64,000 nucleotides of DNA, from the NCBI RefSeq assembly GCF_014982745.1, contig NZ_JADCKA010000002.1, positions 1-64,000 of the forward strand, read 5' to 3'. The position numbers and the translations under genes are program-made. The first letter of the stretch is position 1; each line of letters starts with the position of its first letter. Shown in pieces: positions 25,409 to 32,567 of the stretch. This stretch comes from Gallibacter intestinalis (lineage in GTDB: Bacteria; Bacillota; Clostridia; Peptostreptococcales; Anaerovoracaceae). Under the pieces are notes generated by a model. That model had not been told where the DNA came from. It searched no databases and saw only the letters and a list, made by a program, of their open reading frames with translations.

Positions 25409-26665
25409 ATGATTAAAGAGAGGTTAAAGAAAAACAGAATATCTATTATGGTATTAGCAGCTGTAATAGTGGCTTTTGCAGCATTAAGCGCCATCGTTGC
25501 GGCTTGGGATGAAGATGTCGGCGACAATCCAATAGTTGGTGTAAATGAAGCTCGTTCTCAGCTCTTAATGTCAGGACAAGGTTATTCCCTAAATGATAAA
25601 CAGGAAGAGGAATACCAAGAGAAGCAAGAAAAATTAAAAGAACATATTAAAGAAGAATTAACTGATGAAACCAGTGCTAAAAGCCGTATTGAACGTTCCG
25701 TTGCACAAGCTAAAGAAAATGCTCTATCGCAGGATCAAGATGAATTTTCATCACAGAATAATGGAAGCAGTGAAGGCATTGAAAGTGGCGAAGATGTCGG
25801 AAATAATGAAGATGCCGAAAATAACGGAGAAGGCGATCAATTGCCAGGAACTGGAGAAAATGAAGGGGGAGAGCCAACAAATCCGGGAGGTGATGAAACC
25901 TCTAAAAATCCAACCATTATTACAAGCCTTACCGATGGCCAGCAGGTTAGCGGTAATGCGCTGACTTTTACCGTAAAAGCGGTAAGCTATAAAAATGTTA
26001 TGCTGGATTCCTTTGATGTGCAGGTATATTTAAACGGTCAGCGAATGTACAGCTCTGGAACAGATGGTAGAGGATTTATTTCGTATAGAGCAGATGGATT
26101 ACTAAATAACGGTAGTAATGAGATATCAATTACTGCTACTGACGAGGAAGGACATACTTCAACAATAATTAAACAAATAGAAGTTGATATAAATGGAAAT
26201 CGTCCTATTGAAGGGACTATATCATTTTCTTTAGAAGCTCCTTCTCTTGGCCTAGGTACTTTGTATTCAGTCAATGCTGAAATTTATCAAGGAGAAAGTA
26301 CAGCTTCCTTTGTTGACAGAGTTCTTAGAAATGCTGGTTTTTCCATTGAACACAGTGGCACTACATCATATGGATATTATTTAAAGAGATTGAGCAAGCC
26401 TGGGTTAACTAGCGGATGGAAAATAAATCCAATAGTTAAAAAGCATCTTGATGAGATAAATGCCCCTGAGACCTTAAATATTATGAATAATTCTTTAGGA
26501 GAACATGATTTATATGATCCATCTGGCTGGGTGTATAGTGTAAATGGCAGTTGGCCTGATGGTATGTCAGCTATTACATTAGGTGATGGGGACGAACTTA
26601 GAATTGTTTTTACCTTATATTATGGATATGAATATGATGGTACATGGGATGATTGTAATTTATAG
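25409..26665 (+). CDS. Exported DUF4430 protein with Ig-like domain (transcobalamin-like beta domain)
   Basis: The 418-residue protein has an N-terminal membrane anchor or uncleaved signal (about 11-31). A long charged low-complexity linker follows (about 50-165, rich in Glu, Asn, Gly). Next is a bacterial Ig-like domain (about 167-265) with a YLNGQRMYSS loop. The DUF4430 domain is C-terminal (about 270-415) and contains GESTASFVDRVLRNAGF, DPSGWVYSVNGSWPDG and LGDGDELRIVFT. It lies 3 bases after the helical lipoprotein gene. The pair has the two halves of an intrinsic-factor-like cobalamin binder on separate chains. The linker suggests reach across the cell wall. Confidence 0.83.
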   Translation: MIKERLKKNRISIMVLAAVIVAFAALSAIVAAWDEDVGDNPIVGVNEARSQLLMSGQGYSLNDKQEEEYQEKQEKLKEHIKEELTDETSAKSRIERSVAQAKENALSQDQDEFSSQNNGSSEGIESGEDVGNNEDAENNGEGDQLPGTGENEGGEPTNPGGDETSKNPTIITSLTDGQQVSGNALTFTVKAVSYKNVMLDSFDVQVYLNGQRMYSSGTDGRGFISYRADGLLNNGSNEISITATDEEGHTSTIIKQIEVDINGNRPIEGTISFSLEAPSLGLGTLYSVNAEIYQGESTASFVDRVLRNAGFSIEHSGTTSYGYYLKRLSKPGLTSGWKINPIVKKHLDEINAPETLNIMNNSLGEHDLYDPSGWVYSVNGSWPDGMSAITLGDGDELRIVFTLYYGYEYDGTWDDCNL

Positions 26666-26679
26666 AAAAGGAGATTGAA

Positions 26680-29600
26680 ATGAAAATGCGAACAAAAACT
26701 GCTAATAAAGCTATTGCATTTATAGTATTTGTGGCAATGATATTATCACTTGTTCCATATCAGGCTTTTGCTTACGGTACAAAGCCTGTTGACAATTACG
26801 GTGTAGATACGGAATGGTATAATTTCCGTAATAACCAAGAAAACAATGGAGTAACGGAAACTGCGACGCCTACAGACGATGCAACTGCTAATTTAAAGTG
26901 GGCAAGTAAATATGGAAGTGGATATTCTGCGGCACCTACACCCCCATTAATATTAGATGACAAGCTTTATGTAGGTTCGGGTAATAAAATACTTGAGATT
27001 GATAAAGAAACAGGCGAAAAACTCCGTGAAAGTGATGCTATGTACGGAAATGTTGGCTATGCAATGAATCCAGTGCTTTATGCTGAAGGTAAATTGTTTG
27101 TTCAGGTTGGTAACGGCGTAGTTCAGGCTATTGATCTTAAAACCTTAAAATGTCTTTGGCATACTGAAAAAATAGGAGGTCAGACTGTTTCTCCAATATC
27201 ATATACCCAAGTCGATGGAAAAGGTTATATTTATACTGGAACTTGGGGTCTTGGAGAAAGGAGTGATGGCACTTACTTTTGTGTAGCTATCGATGATGAA
27301 AATATAACTACAGATACAGAGAATAATAAAGGTGGTGGTAAAACAAAGGCTACTGAATGGACTTTTACCCCATCAATCGATGATAAGGCTCTCGTAGGTA
27401 CTGAAAATGCACAAAGAGGATTTTACTGGGCGGGAGCATATGCCTGTGAAAATTACATTGCTGTTGGAACAGATGACGGCACAAATGAAGGTGATTATAC
27501 TGCCAATGCAGTGTTTTACACTTTAAATCCTAAAACAGGAAAAATAATAGATAGAATAGATAAGATTAAAGGTGATATTAGAACTACAGTTGTTTTTGAT
27601 AATGGACATCTGTATTTTAGCACCAAAGGCGGTACTTTATATAAAGTCGATGTAGACGAAAATGGCAACCTCTCTAATGAAAGCTACATAGATCTCGGTG
27701 GTATGACAACAGCAGCACCTCTAGTATATAAAAACAAGATTTATATTGGTGTGTGTGGTCCAGGAGGACAGTTTAATCCTGATGGAGGACATTCTTTTAA
27801 GGTTGTTAGCAACGAAGGAACTTTAAGTGAAAATTCTCTAATGTATGAACTTCCTATACCTGGATATCCACAAGCTGCAGCTTTGCTTTCTACTGCATAT
27901 GAAGACGAAGACTTTGACGGCGACGGAAAAGCTGATGGCAGAGTGTATCTTTACTTTACATACAACGCAAATCCAGGAGGCATCTATTACACATATGATA
28001 CTACCGAAGCAACAGAAGCCTTGGATATGGGAAAGGAATTGTATATTCCAGAGGAAGATAAACAGCAGTACTGTATAAGTACCATTTGCGCTGATGATGA
28101 AGGAACTTTATATTATAAAAATGATAGCTGCTATCTTATGGCAGTAGAGACAAATCCTGCTGTAATATCTAATATTGAGATAATGGCAGATGATGGAACA
28201 AATGTTTTATGGAATAAAACTTTTGATCAGAAAAGCAAAGAATATCAGATTAACACTAAATCAACAACTAAGAAATTATCTGTAAAGCTTACTCTTCCTG
28301 ATGGTATAACCGCAGAGGTAAATGGACAAGCATATAAAGAAAATATGGAAGTGGATATCTCTGATGAGGATAATATCCTTAAAATCACGTCAAAACTTGG
28401 AGATTATCAAAGAACTTATACAATAAATGTCGATAAAACGATTGATGTTTCTACTTTATCATTATTAAAAGTAAATGAGTCAAATAGTTTCTCAGGTGCT
28501 GAATACTATATGACACCTGAATTTGACAGCAATATTAAGAATTATACTGTTGATTTATCCGGAGTATCAAGTCCTAAATTTTATAGAGTATGGTGCGATA
28601 CTCTAAATCCAAATGCAACAATTAGTGTGGTTGGATCAGGCGAAAATAGTGATAATATAAATAAAATAAATTCTAGTACTGACAATGATGGTAGAGTACG
28701 TTTTAATGTATATTTAAATAATAGTGAAGTAACTACAGATGTAGACATCAATGTGACATCAGAGGATAATACTACAAAAACCACTTATCATGTATCTTTA
28801 TATAAAGGCATTGGTGTATCAGAAGTAAATTTGGATAAAACTAAAATATTGATAGATGTTACTGATGAAACGCAAAAAATAAACGCAACAATATCACCAG
28901 ATGATGCTTTTACTAAAAAAATAACATGGTCTGTTAGTCCTACAAAAGATGCTTGTGTTTCTGTAGACGATGAAGGTAATATAAGCGCAATAAAAGCGGG
29001 CACAGCAACGGTTACTGCACGAGCTATAAATGGTAAAAATGCAAAATGTACTATTACTGTAACTGATAAGGCACTTGATGTTATCTCTAAGATAGATTCT
29101 TTGGAAAATATAACACTTGAAAGCAAGGCCGATATTGATATTATCGTTGCAGCATATGATGACCTAAATGACAAACAGAAATCAAGAGCTGATGAATTAG
29201 GATATAAAGAATCAATAAAAGAAATACAAGATGCTTATGATAAACTTGTAAAAGAAAAAGAAAAAGAAGAAGCTGATAAAGCAGCAGCTAAAGCAGCAAC
29301 TGATAAAATAAATGCCATTGGTACTGATATAACTTTAGACAGTGCTCAGGCGATAAAAGATGCTAGAGCAGCTTATGACGGACTTACTTCAGATCAGAAA
29401 ACTCTTATATCAGAGGAATCTTTAAAAGCACTTGAGTCAGCAGAGATAAAACTTGCTGAATTAGAATTTGAAAAAACTAAAAACGATGCAATTGATGAAA
29501 TTGAATCTTACAAGGTTCTTTCAGATTATAGAACAGATCAGCAAGAGGAAATAAAAGCTATTATAAGCGATGCTGCAGGTGATATAAACAAAGCAGCAAA

Positions 29601-30456
29601 TAAAGATGAAATATCAGCAGCTGTTAAGGATGCGAAAGCCAAAATGGATAAACTTAAAACAGATGCTCAGTTAACAGCAGAAGAACAGGCTAAAAAAGCT
29701 GCAGATGAAGTTAAAGCACTTATAGATAAAATTGGTAGTGTAGCCTTTAACGAAGAGAGTAGGGATGCCATAAATGCAGCAAAAGAAGCCTATGAATCTC
29801 TCAACGATGAAGCTAAAGCTTTGGTAAGTAATCTTGATGTACTTGAGTCAGCCCAAGAAAAATATGACACGATAGTTGAAAAGACACCTGTTACTGCAAA
29901 AGAAGATAAAGCAACTGGTATATCCGTTTCAACTAAGTTTATGGAAGGTGCCGAGCTGATAGTTAATCAAGCCGCAAGCTCTGATGTTACTGCAATGAAG
30001 AAAGCTTTTGAACAAGAAGGTGTTGAGATAGAAAGATACATTTCCACATACGATGTTCATATAGATGGAGGTTATGAAGGACATATAACTTTAACTTTTG
30101 ATGTGGGAAATCAGTATGACGGAAGAATAGTTGCAATAAAACAGATGCTTGATAACGGCAATATTGAAACTTACACTGTGACTGTTAAAAATGGAGAGGT
30201 TTCTGTAACTGTTGATTCACTTTCACCTTTTGTATTAGCTCTATTGGAAAAAGTTGATATTCCTGCAGGTGACCTCGACAATGAAGTAGATTTGTCAGGA
30301 AATACTACAAATATATCTTCTGATAAAATTGATACAACAGGAAACACAACAGCCACCGGAGACGAAAGAAACATCAGTGATCCGATTGCATTAATGCTTT
30401 TGGGTGCTGCAGGTTTAATTGTACTCCTTATAACGCGCAAAAAGTGCAACAACTAA
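26680..30456 (+). CDS. Large surface protein: PQQ-like beta-propeller, cadherin-like, BIG2 and helical repeats
   Basis: The 1258-residue protein has a signal peptide (1-31, ending QAFA). Residues about 65-495 form PQQ-like propeller blades with repeated patterns such as LDDKLYVGSGNKILEIDKETG and FDNGHLYFSTKGGTLYKVD. Two cadherin-like beta sandwiches follow (about 500-705), then a BIG2 Ig domain (about 706-792). Three helical repeats of the AAYDxLxDxQK type come next (about 795-1070), then a beta domain. The C-terminus has TGDE, a hydrophobic helix and RKK, resembling a sortase signal without LPXTG. It is the last gene of the riboswitch 2 operon. I infer a cell-surface ligand-capture or display role. 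Confidence 0.85.
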   Translation: MKMRTKTANKAIAFIVFVAMILSLVPYQAFAYGTKPVDNYGVDTEWYNFRNNQENNGVTETATPTDDATANLKWASKYGSGYSAAPTPPLILDDKLYVGSGNKILEIDKETGEKLRESDAMYGNVGYAMNPVLYAEGKLFVQVGNGVVQAIDLKTLKCLWHTEKIGGQTVSPISYTQVDGKGYIYTGTWGLGERSDGTYFCVAIDDENITTDTENNKGGGKTKATEWTFTPSIDDKALVGTENAQRGFYWAGAYACENYIAVGTDDGTNEGDYTANAVFYTLNPKTGKIIDRIDKIKGDIRTTVVFDNGHLYFSTKGGTLYKVDVDENGNLSNESYIDLGGMTTAAPLVYKNKIYIGVCGPGGQFNPDGGHSFKVVSNEGTLSENSLMYELPIPGYPQAAALLSTAYEDEDFDGDGKADGRVYLYFTYNANPGGIYYTYDTTEATEALDMGKELYIPEEDKQQYCISTICADDEGTLYYKNDSCYLMAVETNPAVISNIEIMADDGTNVLWNKTFDQKSKEYQINTKSTTKKLSVKLTLPDGITAEVNGQAYKENMEVDISDEDNILKITSKLGDYQRTYTINVDKTIDVSTLSLLKVNESNSFSGAEYYMTPEFDSNIKNYTVDLSGVSSPKFYRVWCDTLNPNATISVVGSGENSDNINKINSSTDNDGRVRFNVYLNNSEVTTDVDINVTSEDNTTKTTYHVSLYKGIGVSEVNLDKTKILIDVTDETQKINATISPDDAFTKKITWSVSPTKDACVSVDDEGNISAIKAGTATVTARAINGKNAKCTITVTDKALDVISKIDSLENITLESKADIDIIVAAYDDLNDKQKSRADELGYKESIKEIQDAYDKLVKEKEKEEADKAAAKAATDKINAIGTDITLDSAQAIKDARAAYDGLTSDQKTLISEESLKALESAEIKLAELEFEKTKNDAIDEIESYKVLSDYRTDQQEEIKAIISDAAGDINKAANKDEISAAVKDAKAKMDKLKTDAQLTAEEQAKKAADEVKALIDKIGSVAFNEESRDAINAAKEAYESLNDEAKALVSNLDVLESAQEKYDTIVEKTPVTAKEDKATGISVSTKFMEGAELIVNQAASSDVTAMKKAFEQEGVEIERYISTYDVHIDGGYEGHITLTFDVGNQYDGRIVAIKQMLDNGNIETYTVTVKNGEVSVTVDSLSPFVLALLEKVDIPAGDLDNEVDLSGNTTNISSDKIDTTGNTTATGDERNISDPIALMLLGAAGLIVLLITRKKCNN

Positions 30457-30464
30457 ATATATTT

Positions 30465-30499
30465 AAAATGAGATGGTAAAATTTCTACCATCTCATTTT
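30465..30499. terminator. Bidirectional terminator
   Basis: A perfect 14-bp stem, AAAATGAGATGGTA (30465-30478) with TACCATCTCATTTT (30486-30499), lies between the end of the surface-protein gene and the convergent DUF1284 gene. A/T runs at both feet allow it to work on both strands. It overlaps the DUF1284 stop codon. Confidence 0.85.
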
Positions 30500-30903
30500 A
30501 ATAAATATGGATTTATATCTGATAAAGCACAGAGATTATTCCATTGACATTGACCGCAAATGAGGGCTCTCTTTTCTGGAAATAGTATGCGTTCGCATAT
30601 TATCTTAAAAAACTCATTCCAAGTAAGAATTTGGTTTTCTTCAAGGCCACAAAATGTAATTACTTTTTTATCGCATTCCTGCACGAAAGCTGCTGTATTA
30701 CACTTCATTCGTTTTGGAATAAGATTAGGACATTTTTCGCATATTATATCTGCGCGAGTAATAAGCTGTATTATAGGATTTTCCTTTAACAGCTTAATTA
30801 TACTTTTCATATGTTCAGTAAATATTTCACTGTAGCCTTGTCCTTGAAAGTAAGCGATACACATACCGTGATGAGCTCTTAGCTTTATAATTTCTTCTGT
30901 CAT
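30493..30903 (-). CDS. DUF1284 domain protein coupled to bioY
   Basis: The protein is about 136 residues if it starts at the ATG 30903-30901. That start overlaps the bioY stop (ATGA), and the conserved DUF1284 opening IKLRAHHGMCIAYFQGQGYS follows directly. An in-frame codon at 30990 would add 29 residues lying inside bioY and is rejected. It contains about ten cysteines, several in pairs (CEKCP; CGQCQWNNLC), suggesting a metal or iron-sulfur site. The family's function is unknown. Translational coupling to bioY behind a probable BirA operator suggests a link with biotin. Confidence 0.82.
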   Translation of the reverse strand: MTEEIIKLRAHHGMCIAYFQGQGYSEIFTEHMKSIIKLLKENPIIQLITRADIICEKCPNLIPKRMKCNTAAFVQECDKKVITFCGLEENQILTWNEFFKIICERILFPEKRALICGQCQWNNLCALSDINPYLLK

Positions 30904-31454
30904 ATTTTTATGAATTTCCTTATTCTGTACACAAGATACAAGGCAATACCTATTTTTATCAGATCTGGTATTATAAAGGGGAATACACAAAGTCCGAGAA
31001 CTGACAAAATGCCGATATCTCCTGTATTATGCGTATAAACTGTAATAAACCACAGGGTACCTATTGTGTAGCAGACTATCAAGCCTGCAATCATTGATAT
31101 CCCAAGTACAGTATAACTTTTTCCGAAGGTTTTTTCCATTCCCCACATTACAAGAGCAGAAAAAAGGAATCCTATAATATAGCCTCCAGTATTACCGGCA
31201 ATTATACCAGCACCACCGGAGAAGCCGGAAAACACTGGAACACCAACAGCTCCGAGTAATATGTATACAATTATAGTTATCGTTCCTCTTTTACCGCCTA
31301 AAAGACCTACTGTTAGAAATATTCCCAAGGTTTGAAGGGTAAATGGGACTACTGTAGGTATTGATATCCATGAACATATTGCAATTAGAACAGTAAATAG
31401 TCCTATGTAGGTAATATCTTGAGTTGCTATAGAATTATTTCGTCCTGTTGTCAT
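30900..31454 (-). CDS. bioY: Biotin ECF transporter S component BioY
   Basis: BioY is the membrane subunit that binds biotin and works with a shared ECF module. The 184-residue protein has six membrane segments and the BioY hallmarks: VPFTLQTLGIFLTVGLLGGKRG near residue 36 and GVPVFSGFSGGAGIIAGNTGGYIIGF near residue 71. GGAGG precedes the ATG. No EcfA/T genes lie beside it, so it presumably uses a housekeeping module elsewhere. No bio synthesis genes are in the window. Confidence 0.95.
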   Translation of the reverse strand: MTTGRNNSIATQDITYIGLFTVLIAICSWISIPTVVPFTLQTLGIFLTVGLLGGKRGTITIIVYILLGAVGVPVFSGFSGGAGIIAGNTGGYIIGFLFSALVMWGMEKTFGKSYTVLGISMIAGLIVCYTIGTLWFITVYTHNTGDIGILSVLGLCVFPFIIPDLIKIGIALYLVYRIRKFIKI

Positions 31455-31481
31455 AATTTTTACCTCCGTAATTCAAGTTAA

Positions 31482-31510
31482 AAGTTATCAGAAAAGAACA
31501 TGAATGTCAA
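31482..31510 (-). promoter_or_regulatory. bioY promoter
   Basis: On the minus strand a perfect -35 TTGACA (31510-31505) is followed after 17 bases by TAACTT (31487-31482), 27 bases before the bioY ATG. The -35 is part of the putative BirA half-site. Confidence 0.6.
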
Positions 31511-31535
31511 CCATTAGTGACAAAATAGTTAACAA
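31505..31535 (-). promoter_or_regulatory. Probable BirA (biotin repressor) operator
   Basis: On the minus strand, TTGTTAAC and GTTGACA are separated by 16 bases. This matches the BirA operator type in Firmicutes (TTGTTAAC-N14-16-GTTAACAA). It covers the -35 of the bioY promoter, so a bound biotinyl-AMP-BirA dimer would block transcription. birA is not in the window. Confidence 0.7.
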
Positions 31536-31578
31536 TAAAGAGCTGTTAAAAATCGAATAATTTAAAATCGATTTTTGA

Positions 31579-31607
31579 TTGACTTTCCAAGGGGTTTATG
31601 ATATTAT
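31579..31607 (+). promoter_or_regulatory. rplU operon promoter
   Basis: TTGACT (31579-31584), a 17-base spacer and TATTAT (31602-31607) form a strong promoter. Its start site near 31614 coincides with the beginning of the structured L21 leader. Confidence 0.7.
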
Positions 31608-31613
31608 CTATGT

Positions 31614-31704
31614 TCGTAAGCCGCACAGAAAAGGTTTTGTAAAACTCCGTCACAGGGATGGAGTTACCTGAATGGCGAGACTGGTACGAGGAGGGAAATA
31701 GATT
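31614..31704 (+). promoter_or_regulatory. Ribosomal protein L21 leader RNA
   Basis: The roughly 90-base leader between the rplU promoter and start codon has the feel of the Firmicutes L21 leader. It contains a hairpin ACTCC(31648-31652)...GGAGT, a second segment ACCTGAATGGCGAGACTGGT, then the AGGAGGG ribosome-binding site. L21 leaders allow autogenous control of rplU-rpmA. Assignment is by position and pattern, not by a covariance search. Confidence 0.55.
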
Positions 31705-31705
31705 A

Positions 31706-32224
31706 ATGTACGCAGTGATTGAAACAGGCGGAAAGCAGTACAGAGTTAAAGAAGGCGATGTAATCACTATTGAAAAGCTCAACGTTTCTGCCGGAGACAA
31801 AATTGTTTTCGATAAGGTTCTTATGGCTGGCGATGGCAAGGATTTGCAGGTTGGAAAGCCATATCTGGATACTAAAGTATTCGGTAACGTAATCGAAAAC
31901 GGTAAAGGCCAGAAGGTAATCATCTTTAAGTACAAGGCAAAGAAGGATTACAGAAAGAAGCAGGGCCACAGACAGCCATATACAATGGTTGAAATCACAG
32001 GCATAGGAACAGACAACGGCAAGAAGGCAGCAGCACCTGCAAAGGAAGAAAAGGCAGCTCCTGTAGCTGAAGCAGCTGAACCTAAGACAGCCGCAAAGAA
32101 AACCGCTTCAATGTCCATGAAAAAGGACGAGCTGATAGCTTTTGCTGAAGAACACGGAATCACAGTTGATCCAAAAGCTACAAAGCAGGTTATTCTTGAC
32201 ACAATAAACGAAAATCTGAAATAA
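31706..32224 (+). CDS. rplU: 50S ribosomal protein L21 with C-terminal extension
   Basis: Residues 1-103 are a standard bacterial L21 (opening [36 protein letters not shown] near residue 75). The protein continues for about 69 more residues, making 172 instead of about 102. The extension is an Ala/Lys/Pro-rich linker (about 107-135) followed by a short helical module [19 protein letters not shown] that resembles SAP/HeH/Rho-N nucleic-acid-binding motifs. The start was placed at ATG 31706, which follows AGGAGGG; the upstream in-frame ATG at 31658 lies inside the leader. rpmA follows after 31 bases. Confidence 0.94.
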   Translation: MYAVIETGGKQYRVKEGDVITIEKLNVSAGDKIVFDKVLMAGDGKDLQVGKPYLDTKVFGNVIENGKGQKVIIFKYKAKKDYRKKQGHRQPYTMVEITGIGTDNGKKAAAPAKEEKAAPVAEAAEPKTAAKKTASMSMKKDELIAFAEEHGITVDPKATKQVILDTINENLK

Positions 32225-32255
32225 TTACCTTATAGATACCGAAGGAGGTGTAATC

Positions 32256-32516
32256 ATGGCAAGTAAAAAGGGTGTAGGTAGTTCCAAGAACGGTAGAGAT
32301 AGTGAAAGTAAACGACTTGGAGTGAAAACAGGCGACGGTCAGTTCGTAACTGCCGGAAGCATCATCGTAAGACAGAGAGGAACTAAAATCCATCCCGGCA
32401 ATAATGTCGGCAGAGGCGGCGATGATACTTTATTTGCTAAGATTGACGGCGCTGTCAAGTTCGAGAGAGCCGGTAAGACTAAAAAGCAGGTAAGCGTATA
32501 TCCTAAAGAAGCGTAA
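32256..32516 (+). CDS. rpmA: 50S ribosomal protein L27
   Basis: The 86-residue protein begins [16 protein letters not shown] directly after a GGAGG site. It therefore lacks the 9-12-residue N-terminal extension (ending FFA before SKKG) that most Firmicutes L27 proteins carry and remove with the Prp protease. Consistently, no prp gene sits between rplU and rpmA; the gap is only 31 bases. The rest of the protein is typical. Confidence 0.95.
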   Translation: MASKKGVGSSKNGRDSESKRLGVKTGDGQFVTAGSIIVRQRGTKIHPGNNVGRGGDDTLFAKIDGAVKFERAGKTKKQVSVYPKEA

Positions 32517-32522
32517 TGCACG

Positions 32523-32549
32523 AGCCCCTGATATCAGGGGCTTTATTTT
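32523..32549 (+). terminator. Intrinsic terminator after rpmA
   Basis: A perfect 20-base palindrome, AGCCCCTGATATCAGGGGCT (32523-32542), is followed by TTATTTTT. It separates the ribosomal-protein genes from obgE, probably letting a fraction of transcripts through. Confidence 0.8.
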
Positions 32550-32567
32550 TGTATTTAAAGGAGATTT

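Noticed and set aside
26680-30456. Large protein as a PQQ-dependent dehydrogenase or plain adhesin
   Set aside because: The propeller blades are recognisable but no dehydrogenase active-site residues were seen, and the riboswitch context argues for a B12-related role over generic adhesion.
30903-30990. Upstream in-frame start for the DUF1284 gene
   Set aside because: The extra 29 residues lie inside bioY and look non-conserved, while the ATG at 30903 overlaps the bioY stop in a typical coupling arrangement.
31658-31705. Upstream ATG for rplU
   Set aside because: It falls inside the L21 leader; the conserved L21 start YAVIETGG follows the ATG at 31706, which has a good ribosome-binding site.
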